Shown: positions 1 to 10,860 of the stretch, one piece after another
Numbering within the stretch: position 1 is the stretch's first letter
Layout of the letters: each line of letters opens with the position of its first letter
Assembly (NCBI GenBank): GCA_050084985.1
Contig: JBITNC010000001.1
Coordinates: 183,830,001-183,894,000 of the forward strand
DNA length: 64,000 nt
Direction: 5' to 3'
DNA from: Nageia nagi
Taxonomy: Eukaryota; Pinophyta
Notes under the pieces: generated by a model
What the model was told of the DNA's origin: nothing
The model's database searches: none
Seen by the model: only the letters and a program-made list of their open reading frames with translations
Made by a program: the position numbers and the translations under genes

Positions 1-98
1 TTTTATACCTCCGTGGTAAGTTTGCTCTGCGTGAGAAACTTGTTGTACATTTTATACCTCCATGGTAAGTTTGCTCTGCGTGAGAAACTTGTACAATT
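1..98 (+). repeat. 49-bp tandem duplication in the element D tail
   Basis: Two nearly identical copies start at 1 and 50; each contains ggtaagtttgctctgcgtga. They differ at one visible base (ccgtgg versus ccatgg). The tails of A, B and C carry a single copy here, so this is a local duplication in D. Confidence 0.85.
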
Positions 99-671
99 TT
101 TTGAGCATATAATTGATCAATCAGTTTCATTGTTCAAGTATTCATATGAGAAGATCTGGTATGTGTCTTTAGGCATTGTACATTCGTCTATATGTTATGC
201 TCTATTAATAATCAACACATGTCTATATACAACAGGTGACTATGAGTGATGGCTTGGCATCTCCGTGATGACTTATAGTGCACCATTGATCAGTTATTTA
301 TAAGATGGCATTATTTGATTCTTTTATTAATAAAATGAATATATGATGCATCTAACTGATTTTGTTCATGAGTTGCTTGTAGCATGCAAGATCTTATTCA
401 GAAATGCAGGTTACTCACCTTGTGTAAGCAAGCTCATGGAGACTCACATGTCAGCTTAAAGTTGATCGACTACTATGTACAGTGAAACCAGTTATGGTTA
501 ATGATTGTATTGTAAATCATTTTATCAAATGGTAATGTAGTGAGTCTCAAACTAGTTCTCAAAAAGATTCTCAAATATGTAAATGTTCTCATCTCTGCTT
601 GTATCTCTATGGAGGAGAACTCTCTCTTACTCTCTCTCTTCTCTCTTCTACGCTCTATCCCAATATTGCAT

Positions 672-681
672 TAAGGGGGAG
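672..681 (+). other. Polypurine tract of element D
   Basis: A purine run (taaggggga then g) lies directly before the TG that opens the LTR. In LTR retrotransposons this primes plus-strand DNA synthesis. Elements A, B and C have the equivalent tract in the same place. Confidence 0.75.
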
Positions 682-854
682 TGTTAGAATTTGTAATGAA
701 ATATTGTGAATATCTAAACTCCTTGTAAATTCAATTAATCACTTAAAGGATATTTAGATACTTTAAGGGATTAATTGAATTCTTTATTATGTAAACTTTG
801 ACCTTACCAAGTGGTTAGTTGGTAGGTTAAAGTTAGGTAATATATTTATTGTAA

Positions 855-890
855 CCCTAACCTTACCCTTGGGTTAAAGGGAGGTTAGGG
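855..890. repeat. Inverted repeat in U3 of the element D LTR
   Basis: CCCTAACCT at 855-863 is the exact reverse complement of AGGTTAGGG at 882-890. A second inner pair (CCCTT/AAGGG) extends the hairpin. Family 2 LTRs (A and B) keep a related core, ccttgggtaaaagg, at the same place. Confidence 0.8.
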
Positions 891-904
891 AGGTGCTCTC
901 ATGC

Positions 905-912
905 TATAAATA
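905..912 (+). promoter_or_regulatory. TATA box in the element D LTR
   Basis: TATAAATA lies in the position expected for the U3 promoter. The same box occurs at the matching position in the solo LTR and the LTRs of A and B. Confidence 0.65.
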
Positions 913-1170
913 GAGGGCCTCTCCTCTTGTAAAATAACTTAGTTTTTGAGTAAGATTACTCTACTAGTTTGTGTAGAAGAGAAAGGAATTGTAGTAAGAG
1001 GGTGCATAGTTTGAGAATTGAGATCTAGTTGTGGATGTACTCCCAAGGAGGGAGGAACCACTTATATTGGTGTTATCTTATGTGAATGGTGTTATTAGCT
1101 TGTAGATGTTGAATGATTAAGTTTTCTATAGTCTTGGACCTTGAGGATTAGTGTAGTCCTAATTCCTTCA

Positions 1171-3250
1171 AAGGTTGGGTATCCAAAAGGGTGTCATCAG
1201 TAAATTGGGAATGGGTTAAGGGGGAAAGAATTGTTGATGTGGAGACCATTGATAAGACCTTTGATTTGAATATTATTTAGATCCCTACCTAAGGCCTTAA
1301 CCATGATGATGAAGAGATATGTGGATAGAATATCTCCTTGTCTAATTCCTCTGGAGATCTTGAAGAAGCCATTGGATTAACCATTTACGAGAATAGAAAA
1401 GGATGGACTCAAAAAGAAATAATAAACCCATTGGATCCACCTATCTTCAAAATAAAATTTCATCAGGATTCGAATTAGGAAAGCTTAATTAAACATGTCA
1501 AAAGATTTTGTCATATCTAGTTTAAGGAAGTTCCACTTACTCCTATGGTGGATGAGGGAATGGACAAGTTCATGAATTAGGGACACTCCATGTATTAGGT
1601 GTCTTCCTTTAACATAGGTTTTTTTCTCATTTGAGATGATGTTTAGAAGAACCCTTTGAAGCATGTTTGTTGTAACCTTGAATATGACCTTATAGATAGC
1701 ATTACATACAGAGATAAATCTAAGTCAATTATTTTTGCATTCGATAACTTAGAGATCAATGCCAAGAAAGTGTGATTGATTTTTCCTAGCATCTAGTTTG
1801 ATGAGCATGATTATCATACAATTGGAACTATTTCATCTTTGAAAAGATATAAGAAATGTTGAAAGAATCCTCAAGGGAAACCATTAGGTCCCAAGGTTAC
1901 TAAATCCCTTTAACTAGAAAAGGACTTTTTCAACTTCCTCCTCCATGATTGGATTTATGAGGCACTGGTTGTGGGAATGGAAGATGAGGCTTGGAATGAA
2001 ATTTAAGAGGTGGTCTTGAGTTTATGATATACAAACATCTTATTTCAAGAGGAAGTTTTTGTAAAAGGAGGTAATGTGAGCTTCAATCTCCTTTAGGATA
2101 AAGAGAATTTGGTTTTTATGTGCTTCAAGGGAAGAGATCCTATTATGGGACCTATGGACTGTGGTAGTGAGGTGAAAATATTTGGTATTTGTGTCCCCCA
2201 CTTTCAACCAATAGATGTAAGATTTTTGTCTCCACAATATTTATTCCTTATGATAATGTTTATCTAGATTTTGTAGCAATTGAAATTCTTGGTCAATAAG
2301 GGAGCCTTTATGATCCTATTGAAGTTTTAGTTGAGATGGTTTAAGATTATTTCAAGTTTAGGTTGTTTCTCTATCATATTCCCAAAAAGAATTCCATTCT
2401 ATTCTCTTAATTTACATTTTAACCTATGAAGTTTGGTAGTTCGTTGATACATTGTTGTATTGTAAATATTGCTTTCTCAAGCCACTAGTTCTACACTTGC
2501 TCATAGAAGGAAAGGTACTCGAGCCACATACTTTAGAAATGGAAAGGGGAATGTTTAGATGTGGATTTTGTGACCATTGTTAAGGTAAGAAGATAGTGAT
2601 ATGAACCACCATATAAGAGGAATTTCAACTAGAGTACAACTTCCTTTTTAACCAATTCATTGTTATGAGGAATTTATCAAGCTTTTCAAGGACTCTTTGA
2701 TCATAGAAACTTTTATTAAACCATGCAAAGTTCATGTTTGAGAAAAAGGGTTTAAGGAAGTTTAGGCGGTTGATGAAGTTATTGAAATCCTAATTTCCAC
2801 TTTGATCCAACTTGATTATGCTTCCCTACATTTGCTTAGGTGAAGAATGGTACTCAAATCTCCCCCTAATATGCAAGTGAGGTGGATTGGAGGAAGATCT
2901 AGTTTTCCAACTACTTCCAATATTCACGCTTATGTTTATGATATTGGGGATCATGTACATTAACCAAACCAAATGAAAATTCAATTAATAGGAAATGATG
3001 TCTAAAAATGAGCCAATGTTAATGGGTAACCTCAAAATGTGCATTCAATCTTAGAATTATCCAACAATTTAATAGCCCAACTAAGTTTCTAATAGTTGTT
3101 GAACATCTAGGCCAAACTTTGGCTTAAAAACTATTAAGACCTTCTTAAAAAAAATCGATTCCTGAAAGAAAATGGTAATGGTTTGCTTGAAACTTACCAT
3201 GGATTTAACCATTCAAGACTTGAATGGGGAATGAAACTGCTTACATTTTA
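1171..3250 (-). pseudogene. LINE J ORF2 remnant: endonuclease plus reverse transcriptase
   Basis: ORF2 normally nicks the target DNA and copies the LINE RNA into it. On the minus strand, near 2840, the residues CILGGDLSTILHLSK match the endonuclease GGDFN block. At 2237-2040 an open segment of 65 codons has WRQKSYIYWLKVGDTNTKYF, the usual linker before the RT. At 1524-1489 KLDMTKSFD carries the first catalytic aspartate, and at 1370-1292 GIRQGDILSTYLF matches the L1-type GIRQGDPLSPYLF block. The FADD box should follow but is degenerate or lost at the D insertion. At least a dozen stops and frameshifts interrupt the frame. Assignment to an L1-type LINE is firm; the exact ends are approximate. 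Confidence 0.85.
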
Positions 3251-3274
3251 TGAAATAAACTACATGGAGTTACT

Positions 3275-4395
3275 TTATATTCTTGGGGTCCAGGAGTCCA
3301 TCAATTTGGGATCTTTGATGGCTTCTAGAGCAATGTTTTGATGTAGTTCTTGGTTCATCTTTCGACTGCGCTTCTTATGTGCTCCAACATTAGCAATTTT
3401 TTGCAAATAAGGTGTTTTCTTAATTATTGGAGCGTTGGATTTGGTTCTTAAGGGAATATTTGAGTCATTCCTAAAGGTGTTCTCCCCCTTACCTAAGAAA
3501 GGAGGATCTTTATTTTCCAACTCTTACATAACAAGGTCAAGTGTTGATGAAGTAGAGACATGGGTAGAAAGTTAATGTCATGGATATGAAGCCTCACCTG
3601 ATACTTAATTAACATAATTGATAGGGGGGACATTAATTTGTTTGGATATGGCCAAATTGTGCTCATAAGGATGCGATGAGGTAGCCATATTTGGAAAAAT
3701 GGCCTCATTTCCTTTGAGGGATTGAAGGATTTTAAAGTTGTTGTGTGTGTTAACAAATTGATTGGAGGACATGGAATGCTTGACTAGCTATTTTTTTTGG
3801 TGGTTTGAGGATCAATTATAGGAACATCAAGGGTTTCATTTTGATGTTTCATGTGGGTATAGTTTCAAGCAAGGTGACTATAATCATGGTAAAGTCTATA
3901 GCGAAAGGGTAGGTATTTGTAATCCAAGGGTTGGTCCCATTATAAATCATCCACTTGTAGTTTGATTTTGGTGGGAAGAGGGGCTTCTACATTGAGATAA
4001 ACATAAATGCATGCATAAGATTGATTCTTGAAGTTAAGGTTCAAGTCAAATGCCCCCATATATATACCTAATAAGGGATTGATTCCTTCAAATACTTCAT
4101 CGATGCCCCCATATATATACCTAATAAGGGATTGATTCCTTCAAATACTTCATCTTTCCAAACTTTAATAGGTAAGGGAAGGAATCTTACCTAAACATCG
4201 GTACCATAAGGGAGCTTGTTTATATCAAAATTGATATATCATATTTTCATATATAGACCCATGTTTTCAAGGAATTAAGGGTCTCATTAGAAGATTTATT
4301 TCTGACCCTCTTTTGATGCAAAAACTATTAGGAAGTATGAAGGAATTTAATATTTCATGTTTGAATTCCACGCTTTATTTTTACTCCCACCAATG
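3275..4395 (-). pseudogene. LINE J ORF1 remnant (DUF4283-like region and CCHC-like knuckle)
   Basis: Plant LINE ORF1 proteins bind RNA through an N-terminal DUF4283-type domain and a zinc knuckle. Minus-strand reading near 4220-4130 gives INKLPYGTDV then VRFLPLPIKVWKDEVFEG, matching the WVR-x-LP-x-x-W pattern. Near 3930-3870 the stretch DYKYLPFRYRLYHDYSHLA resembles the linker and knuckle, with two cysteines changed to tyrosine. The end of the frame (3520-3275) is a basic, lysine-rich stretch of 81 codons. A 53-bp tandem duplication (4050-4155) breaks the frame. The start codon is not identifiable. Confidence 0.75.
4050..4155. repeat. 53-bp tandem duplication inside LINE J ORF1
   Basis: Two copies begin at 4051 and 4104 with tgcccccatatatatacc and look identical by eye. 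53 is not a multiple of three, so the second copy shifts the ORF1 frame. Confidence 0.92.
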
Positions 4396-6504
4396 GCTAT
4401 TTATCGGGTTACTACTCACCTATCGGATTTATTACTATTGTAGGAATGTTGTTGAGCTCTTAATGTTAAAAGATCTAATCTTAGATTGATGCAGATCTGA
4501 TTTTGTACTCTAGCATGGATGCCCACACTTCTTTGACTTTTCCTGGGCTTTTCGTTTATATTTTTCCTAATTCTTTGAGCGGACCTATAATCCGTCAAAC
4601 CTCTTGGAGTCTAAAATACTCTACTTTATCTTTATATAAATAGGAATTTCATTTTCCATTTTAGGTTAATGCTTTTATTGTAATGTTATGTTGCCATTGT
4701 GGCTCTAATAGAAAGCATTCATAAATGCTCTATAATTTTCTTATGGTTATGTGTTATGTTTTCCATTTCAAAGCTTGTATGCATGAGAAAAGATGTGCAT
4801 ATCTTCATAGGAGTGCTCTAAGTCTATTAAAAGGTTATATTTACATGTTTGGGGATATTTTAACTATGTGGGCACTTGTTTGTTTTCCATTTTGAGTAAT
4901 AGATTTGGATATTTTTGTGATTGTGTCAAACTGCCTTATTTTGAATCAATTTTATTTCAAGAGCTATAACTTTCATAATATATCTCCTTTTGGTGTGATT
5001 ATTTTTGTGTTGTAAAGGTGATTTAAATACCTTTAGAACTATATATAACACATCATATTTCATTGGTGTTTCACACTCAAAAATTATAAAATACAAACCT
5101 ACATTTTTATAGTCTTGCTCAGGAAGCTTCATAGAATCATAAAATTCAATATCATTTTTGACCCTTTTATATTTCTTCAATTTTTTTTGTACCTTCACTA
5201 TTGAATATAGAATTTCATGTCATTTCCAATGGTATATAACACTCCTATGTTTCATTGAGATTTGACTAAGTTATAACCCTTCAAAGTTAGCCTAATAAAC
5301 CAATCAACTTTCCCATAATTTTCAACTTTTTCAAAATTTTTGGACCACATGATCTAGGAAAAATGCAATAATTTTATTTATTTTTTACTTTCTTGTGATC
5401 TAACAAAGTTCAAGCTGCCCAAAACTAAGAAAAGTGTGATAGTCTTCAATTTTTTGATGTTCCTATGACTTGGGAAAGTTCTAGCTAATTAAAAGGTTTG
5501 AACTCTGGAACTATCATTTTTGCATTATTTTTATGGCATGGCAAGGTTGTTTTGAGTCCAAGAAAGTGGTTTTGACTTGACAAACTCATTTTACATCCCA
5601 ATAACTTCAAATTGACATTTTGAGAGATCCGTAGCTCTGTTTTAGGCATGTAAGTAACCGTTGGAAAGGTATTTCCATGCTCTATCCAACCAAAGATTAA
5701 ATTTATGTTTTGGGAAAATTTTGTCTAAAAATGCCTAAAATTTCAGTGATTCAATACATTTACATCCTGAGAGATTCAAATCTTTCAATTTCGTATCAAA
5801 GCTTGGAGTCCAGAGCCTCTAAATCTTCAGTAGTCATTGTGAAAATAACTGATGTTGAATTCACCCTTGGTATTCCAGCAATTTTCCATTCACTTTTCAA
5901 TAACTCTAACTATACAATGGGTCCTAGGAATTGATAGATCAACATTTTTTATTCTAGAAGAGAAATATCATTACTAATACTTTCCTTGTTGATTTTCACT
6001 AGCACTTCTTTTAGGCAACCATATGTGTTCTTATAATGGTACAAAGTGGGGGAGTGAAAAGGGTAGTGAGAGGAATGGGGGATAAAGCACAAGATGGCAT
6101 TGCCTTTTTATTCTACAATGCATCTTTAAATGAGAATTTATAATGGGGGAGGGTAGTGTTATGCATAGAAGTGATTTATCATAAAATGGATAAATTTTTT
6201 AGGATTTTCAATTTTGAAATTGGCTATTATTTGCACGAATGATCATAACCATCCAACATAAATTTTTTGGGATTAATGTTTTTAGGTCAACTAGCCAAAA
6301 TTTTATAGTAATGAAATAGTTTTAATGTGAAATAACCATTTATACCCTTGACATTTTTGCATCTTAACGCCTATATATTATAAATAACTTTATTTTCATT
6401 TACATAATCACCTATTATACCCAAGTTAATATATACCAAATGCAACAAGGAACTGAAAATATTTCATGAACATAAGACACCTTATTTTATTTTCACCAAG
6501 TGAA
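4396..6504. other. Unassigned AT-rich DNA, possible LTR remnant
   Basis: No coding region is recognisable on either strand. A TATA-like box (tatataaatagg, 4630-4641) followed by a T-rich leader near 4640-4760 resembles the promoter part of a plant LTR, but no matching partner or ends were found. Several loosely repeated phrases occur between 5200 and 5700 (for example acttgggaaagttctagct and ctaacaaagttcaagctgc), suggesting old repeat-derived sequence. Confidence 0.4.
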
Positions 6505-6787
6505 TCATCATGTCTTATGAATATCTTGATACTTGTTATCATAAGATGAGAATCTTGTGATGATAAGATAGTCGTCTTGTGATAATAAGATATTCATCTT
6601 ATGAATGTCTTATCATCACAAGATGAGCACCTTATCATCATATGATGCTCATATTTTCATCACAATATGGGCATCTTATCACAAGATAAGTGTTTTATCA
6701 TCATAAGATGAACATCTCATCATAAGATGCTCATCTTGTCAGCACAAGATGCTCATCTTGTCAGCACAAGATGCTCATCTTATCATT
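6505..6787. repeat. Minisatellite built of palindromic aagatg/catctt units
   Basis: The block is made almost wholly of AAGATG and its complement CATCTT, with runs of atgataag between. The right end has a 22-bp unit (agcacaagatgctcatcttg then tc) repeated at 6741 and 6763, with a partial copy before. Each unit is itself nearly a perfect palindrome: acaagatg-ct-catcttgt. A longer exact 17-bp stem pairs 6552-6568 (atcttgtgatgataaga) with 6608-6624. Confidence 0.88.
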
Positions 6788-7331
6788 GTACTTGAAGCCA
6801 TTTTATTTCATTTCACTATTGCAATATATGACTTGTTCAATAAGGAAATAGAAAGAGAAAAAAAAATCTATTTTTAACTTTGAGGGCATTGCCAAATTTT
6901 AATATAATTTTTATGAAAATTTAATATAGTTTTTTTTATTGGTTGATTTAATCTAATTTCTTACAAAATTCAAAATTCCTTAAGTAAATTATGAGAAAAT
7001 GAATGTTTTAATTTAAATGTTTCCCCCCATTTTGATATGGGGGTTGCATGTTAGCGGCATTTCCCCTTAAAACTCTGTAAGGGGACTATTTCCCCTTGAA
7101 CTTTGTTGTCATTATTTTGCCTTCAACCTCTTTCATTCATAGTACTAGAATCACTCATACTATTATGTCTCTAATTTATGAGCTTATGAGTTTTTCAAAT
7201 GTACAGAATACTTTTGAAACTATAATTATGAATTGTACATATATGAAATAATTCATGAGAGAAATCTTTGAAACATGGAGTGGATCTAAACATGGTTGAA
7301 ACAAGATCTTTATAAAATCATATGGAATAGT
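6788..7331. other. Unassigned AT-rich DNA
   Basis: Nothing coding or repeated is seen between the palindromic block and the solo LTR. It contains long A/T runs and a short run of C near 7023. Confidence 0.5.
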
Positions 7332-7801
7332 TGTTGGAAATTGTAATGCAATATTATGTAATATTTATTATGTTATATTTCTCTTTAATATAAATTCACT
7401 TAATTCTTAAAGTATATTTAGATAACTTAAAGCATTAAGGAAATAAATATAGAAAGAGGAATAAATATAGAAACACCTTTAACCTTACCCTTGAGTAAAA
7501 GGAAGGTTAAAGGGTGGGTCAATTCTTATAAATAGAGAAGTACTCCTCTCATTATGTAACTAGATCAAACTTGATGAAGCATGGTAATGCTTGTCTTGAG
7601 AATTTGTAAGAGATTTATCTTCTAAAAAAGTAATAGAATGATGGTTCAAAGTGGATGTACTCCCAAAAGATGGAGGAACCACTATACATGATGCGTTATC
7701 TTTTGTGTGATTGTTTCTTGCTTTACTAGATGGATGAATGGTAGATTTGTTGGAGAATCTTCAAGTTGATCTTGGCTATATGGAATCCTTAAATTCCATC
7801 A
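7332..7801 (+). repeat. Solo copia LTR (family 1), about 470 bp
   Basis: The sequence opens TGTTGGAAATTGTAATGC and ends near CCATCA. It matches the LTRs of D and C through the opening, the attcacttaat repeats, the TATA box and the conserved motif at 7653-7683. No primer-binding site, polypurine tract or internal region flanks it. Flanking pentamers are atagt (7327-7331) and ataat (7802-7806), a 4/5 match that suits an aged target duplication. It probably arose by recombination between the two LTRs of one element. Confidence 0.82.
7527..7534 (+). promoter_or_regulatory. TATA box in the solo LTR
   Basis: TATAAATA is in the same relative position as in the element D LTR. Confidence 0.6.
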
Positions 7802-9039
7802 ATAATCATTATTTTAAAATACATTTTAAAAACTCTAAACTTTCATCGAGTCTTCTACAAGATTTTGGGCTACAGTCCCCTTGATTTTGAAATCATTTTA
7901 CCAAGTTTTGCTAATTGTTTTATTGCCATGATTCATTACGCATAACCTTGGGTGAGGGTATCTCCCACTAATTTAGATGTTATGGTCATAACAAAGCCTT
8001 CCTTTTAGTTTTTGCGTCATGCTTGTAAATTTCTTGTCAAGTTGCAAAGCATTCTCTCTTGTTAAGTTATTCAATTTCCTTGTTTGAGATGTTTCATATT
8101 TAAATATATTTGCTTTTAAAGTGTGAAATATTATAAAAAATAGATCCCAAGGATGAGATTCAAGAAGTGGTATGGGAATGGTAGACACTTTGTAGAATGG
8201 GGAAGAATTGGTCAAGGAAAAAATTGGAAGGATTTGAAGATGATCATACAAGCTCTAAAGGCTTCCCAGCTCCCTTGGTATAATAGGTAGAGGTTTGGGG
8301 AAAAAAGGGGATGGTATCCCTAGTTTTTTCTCAAAAATATGTAGCTACGATAATTCCTGTACAAAAATCAGATGGGCTTTCACAAGCTAAAATCGATATC
8401 TTGTGGGAATGCTTCAACAAGAAGAATTCCAATTTCAAAATGGACTAGAGCTTAATGGTTGAACTAGTGAGAGGATGGTGTGATCAAAGGTTGGAAAGTA
8501 AGGATAGTTTTCCCATAGCTCTTACCTATGGTGACACTCAGTTGTTTGTTTTAGGAACCATATGTTACTATTATTGGAAATCTAAAATCTTTTGTTAATA
8601 TAGGTTTTGGGGCCCTAGTTTATGAAAACTCACTTTTTTACCTATATCAAAAAAATAATTATTGAATTGTTATAGATATAATGAAAGTTAAGTATAAATT
8701 TTAAACAATTTTTGGTGACTTTGATAGAGGAGATATCTCTCATTTATAGATTTTAAGCTTGATAAAATTATTTCAAAATAATAGTTTTCATTGAAAAAAG
8801 AATAATCTAAGACTTGAAATTAGCTTTTTGTTTATTGATACCATACGAACAAGCATTTTGAAAGGTCCATATGCCTTTTACAATCACATTCAAGGATTTT
8901 TCACAAGCATACATTTGAATCAACAAAAAATTAGATAAGAGATTAAGATTATTTGAGGATTTAGGGAAAACCAATCTATCGCATTAAAAAAGAAAAATCA
9001 TAAATAAAAATTAATATAACACATTCCTATCTGAATTCA
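7802..9039. other. Unassigned DNA
   Basis: No recognisable gene. A plus-strand stretch near 8330-8580 reads open for short segments (for example LVRGWCDQRLESKDSF) but has stops, and matches no family I can name. Confidence 0.4.
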
Positions 9040-10860
9040 ATTATTTCATATTGGGATCTCCAGTCCTTGCTTCCTTCATGCAATCTCCTCAAACTTATTT
9101 TTCCAAAATACCCTATGGCTTTGATCCCATTTCTAGAAGGTGTGAGCCTACTCCTTATCAATCCTTTTTCCACAACTTGTTCAACTGAGAATTAATACTT
9201 CTTATCCTTTTTTATCAAAGTTTCCATGCATTTATTCTCAAAGTTTCCATTTGTTGAGCGACATATTCATCATTGACAAAATATAGGGCTCAAACTTCCT
9301 AAATATTTGGAGTCTTTAGGTTCATAGCAATCTCTACCTTGGCTACTTGGCAAGTCATATCATTTGGTCTCTTATTGTCTTTTATATGTATATTCAAGCA
9401 AAACTCTAAGATCATCTTGTGTGTTCCCTTCTCCAATCCTATTTTTTGTCTAGTTAGTATAGTTTTTTCCACCCATTGAGTTTCACTCACCACCTCGACA
9501 TCCTGAGACCCTCTCTTTGGAATAAAGATCCCAATTTGTTGTGTAGCTTAATTTCATTTCTCATTAAGAAGTGCCCTATTTAGTACATACTAAATTTTTT
9601 GGATCTCATCTACCTCTTTCTCAATCTGAAACACTACCCATATGTCTTGTTATTGAGTTTTAAGATTGATATTTGTACCTTCTAGTATTTGATCATGTCT
9701 CCTATGGGGAGACTCCCCTCCATCACCTCTTTTTAATATGGTTCCTTCTTCAAACCTTTTGGCAAAGGCTCCTCTGATGGTTGGTTAGTGCCAAATTCTA
9801 AAATATTAAAAACCTAATGGCTCAAAGGATTAGATTGTTGGGTTTCTCTCTCATGTTCCCTTGTTGGTTTCTTTATTTTTTGTTTCATTTGTACATCTAC
9901 TTGTGGAGTGAATTTTAGCCCCACATAAAGTACAAGCCCTTGGTTTAAATTCATATTTTATCTCCTACTCCCAACTCCTTAAATAAGAAACTAAGTTGAT
10001 GGATTTTGCAAGATCTTCTTCCAAGTCAGTTTGAATGCTTATCTGAGAAAATATCATTCATGATGTAGCCTTCGTGGCATTATCCATGGCTATATGTATC
10101 CTAACAAATTGTGTTATACCTATTAGGACATCATCATGCTAGAACTAAATGGTCATTCTTGGTATTCTAATCCACATGGGGGCCATGTTAAATTGTTGAA
10201 TATTTAGATAAATATTTGGATCCCATTTCCATAGAAAAATCCCCTCTTCCTAAAGAACCATGATCCACTAGATATAATTTATTGCATTTCCTGTTCTAAG
10301 TTAATATTTCCTAGGAACTACCCTCTTGGTAATGTCATGACATCTAAATACCCCTTAGGTATCCATTTTCCCACAATTTAACTTCTCAAAGAGCCCATAT
10401 TTGGTCTAGGGTTAAAAAAATAATTCCCTACTAGATCAAAAGCACCCTATTATTAAATTGAAGCAATAATTGTTGGGGAATGATCAACTTACCTTCCTTC
10501 AAGTGAAGTTCTTCAACATGAATTGGTTTGCATTTCTTGGCATTTTCTTGGATAATTTGTGTCCATGATCTATTATTTTATTAGGTATCTATAGAAAAAT
10601 CCTTGTATGCCCTCGCTTCAAGTCCCACATGAACTATTCTTTCATCCCTAACTCTTGGGCCTGAGGGGGCCTTTGGTCCACCAAGCGCTTAGATGCGTCA
10701 AAACCTCCATCAACTCCTTGTGAAACCTCATCCTCCTCTTGTTCGTCATGTGCACCCTCCTCTCCTTTGCTTACATTACTCTCTATAAGCCTCACCCCTC
10801 CTTGACCCATCGAACTCTTCCCAAAGCTTGATTTGAAATCTCCTAATGATCCATAAATCT
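9040..10860 (-). mobile_element. LINE K fragment, mainly ORF1
   Basis: The minus strand carries a LINE ORF1 remnant (10810-9299) and about 260 bp after it with no clear domain. No endonuclease or RT was found downstream, so ORF2 is missing or too decayed to see. It is a separate copy from LINE J, with a better-preserved knuckle. Confidence 0.7.
9299..10810 (-). pseudogene. LINE K ORF1 remnant with CCHC zinc knuckle
   Basis: The likely start is the ATG at 10810, opening MGQGGVRLIESNVSKGEEG, followed by an acidic stretch (EEDEVSQ). Near 10280-10100 the frame-shifted reading gives a SWFF-x-KRG-FFY segment and then MAPMWIRIPRM, the WIR-x-P block of the DUF4283 domain of plant LINE ORF1. Near 10080 IAMDNATKATS and then SIQTDLEEDLAKSIN follow the expected pattern for this domain. 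At about 9960-9890 CTLCGAKIHSTSRC fits C-x2-C-x4-H-x4-C exactly. The last 64 codons (9493-9299) are open. Several frameshifts and stops lie between. The family call is firm; the exact frame path is approximate. Confidence 0.78.

Larger units (their letters stand above)
1..1170 (+). mobile_element. Copia element D, 3' end only (cut by window edge)
   Basis: This is the 3' part of a Ty1/copia retrotransposon whose coding region lies left of the window. Bases 1-671 match the long non-coding tail found between the pol stop and the polypurine tract in elements A, B and C of this window; the phrase tggcttggcatct (about 254) and the pyrimidine-rich stretch near 620-660 are shared. A polypurine tract (672-681) and a 3' LTR (682-1170) follow. 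The LTR abuts minus-strand LINE sequence at 1171, so D appears to have inserted into that LINE. The 5-bp target duplication would be aaggt, but its partner lies outside the window. Confidence 0.85.
682..1170 (+). repeat. 3' LTR of element D (family 1), 489 bp
   Basis: It opens with TGTTAGAATTTGTAATG and closes with AATTCCTTCA, giving the standard TG...CA ends. It belongs to the same LTR family as the solo LTR at 7332 and element C, judged from the shared opening and the attcacttaa-type repeats that follow. Inside are a U3 palindrome (855-890), a TATA box (905) and the conserved hairpin motif at 1033-1063. Confidence 0.88.
1171..4395 (-). mobile_element. L1-type LINE J, degenerate, interrupted by copia D
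   Basis: Read on the minus strand, ORF1-like sequence (about 4395-3275) is followed by endonuclease (about 3250-2400) and reverse transcriptase (about 2240-1171). This is the order of a plant L1-type LINE. The RT stops abruptly at 1171, where the LTR of copia D begins; the rest of the LINE should lie beyond D, outside the window. Many stops and frameshifts show it is dead. Confidence 0.85.

Noticed and set aside
6505-6787. CRISPR-like array
   Set aside because: Units are palindromic and adjoin without unique spacers of constant length; the setting is a plant genome.
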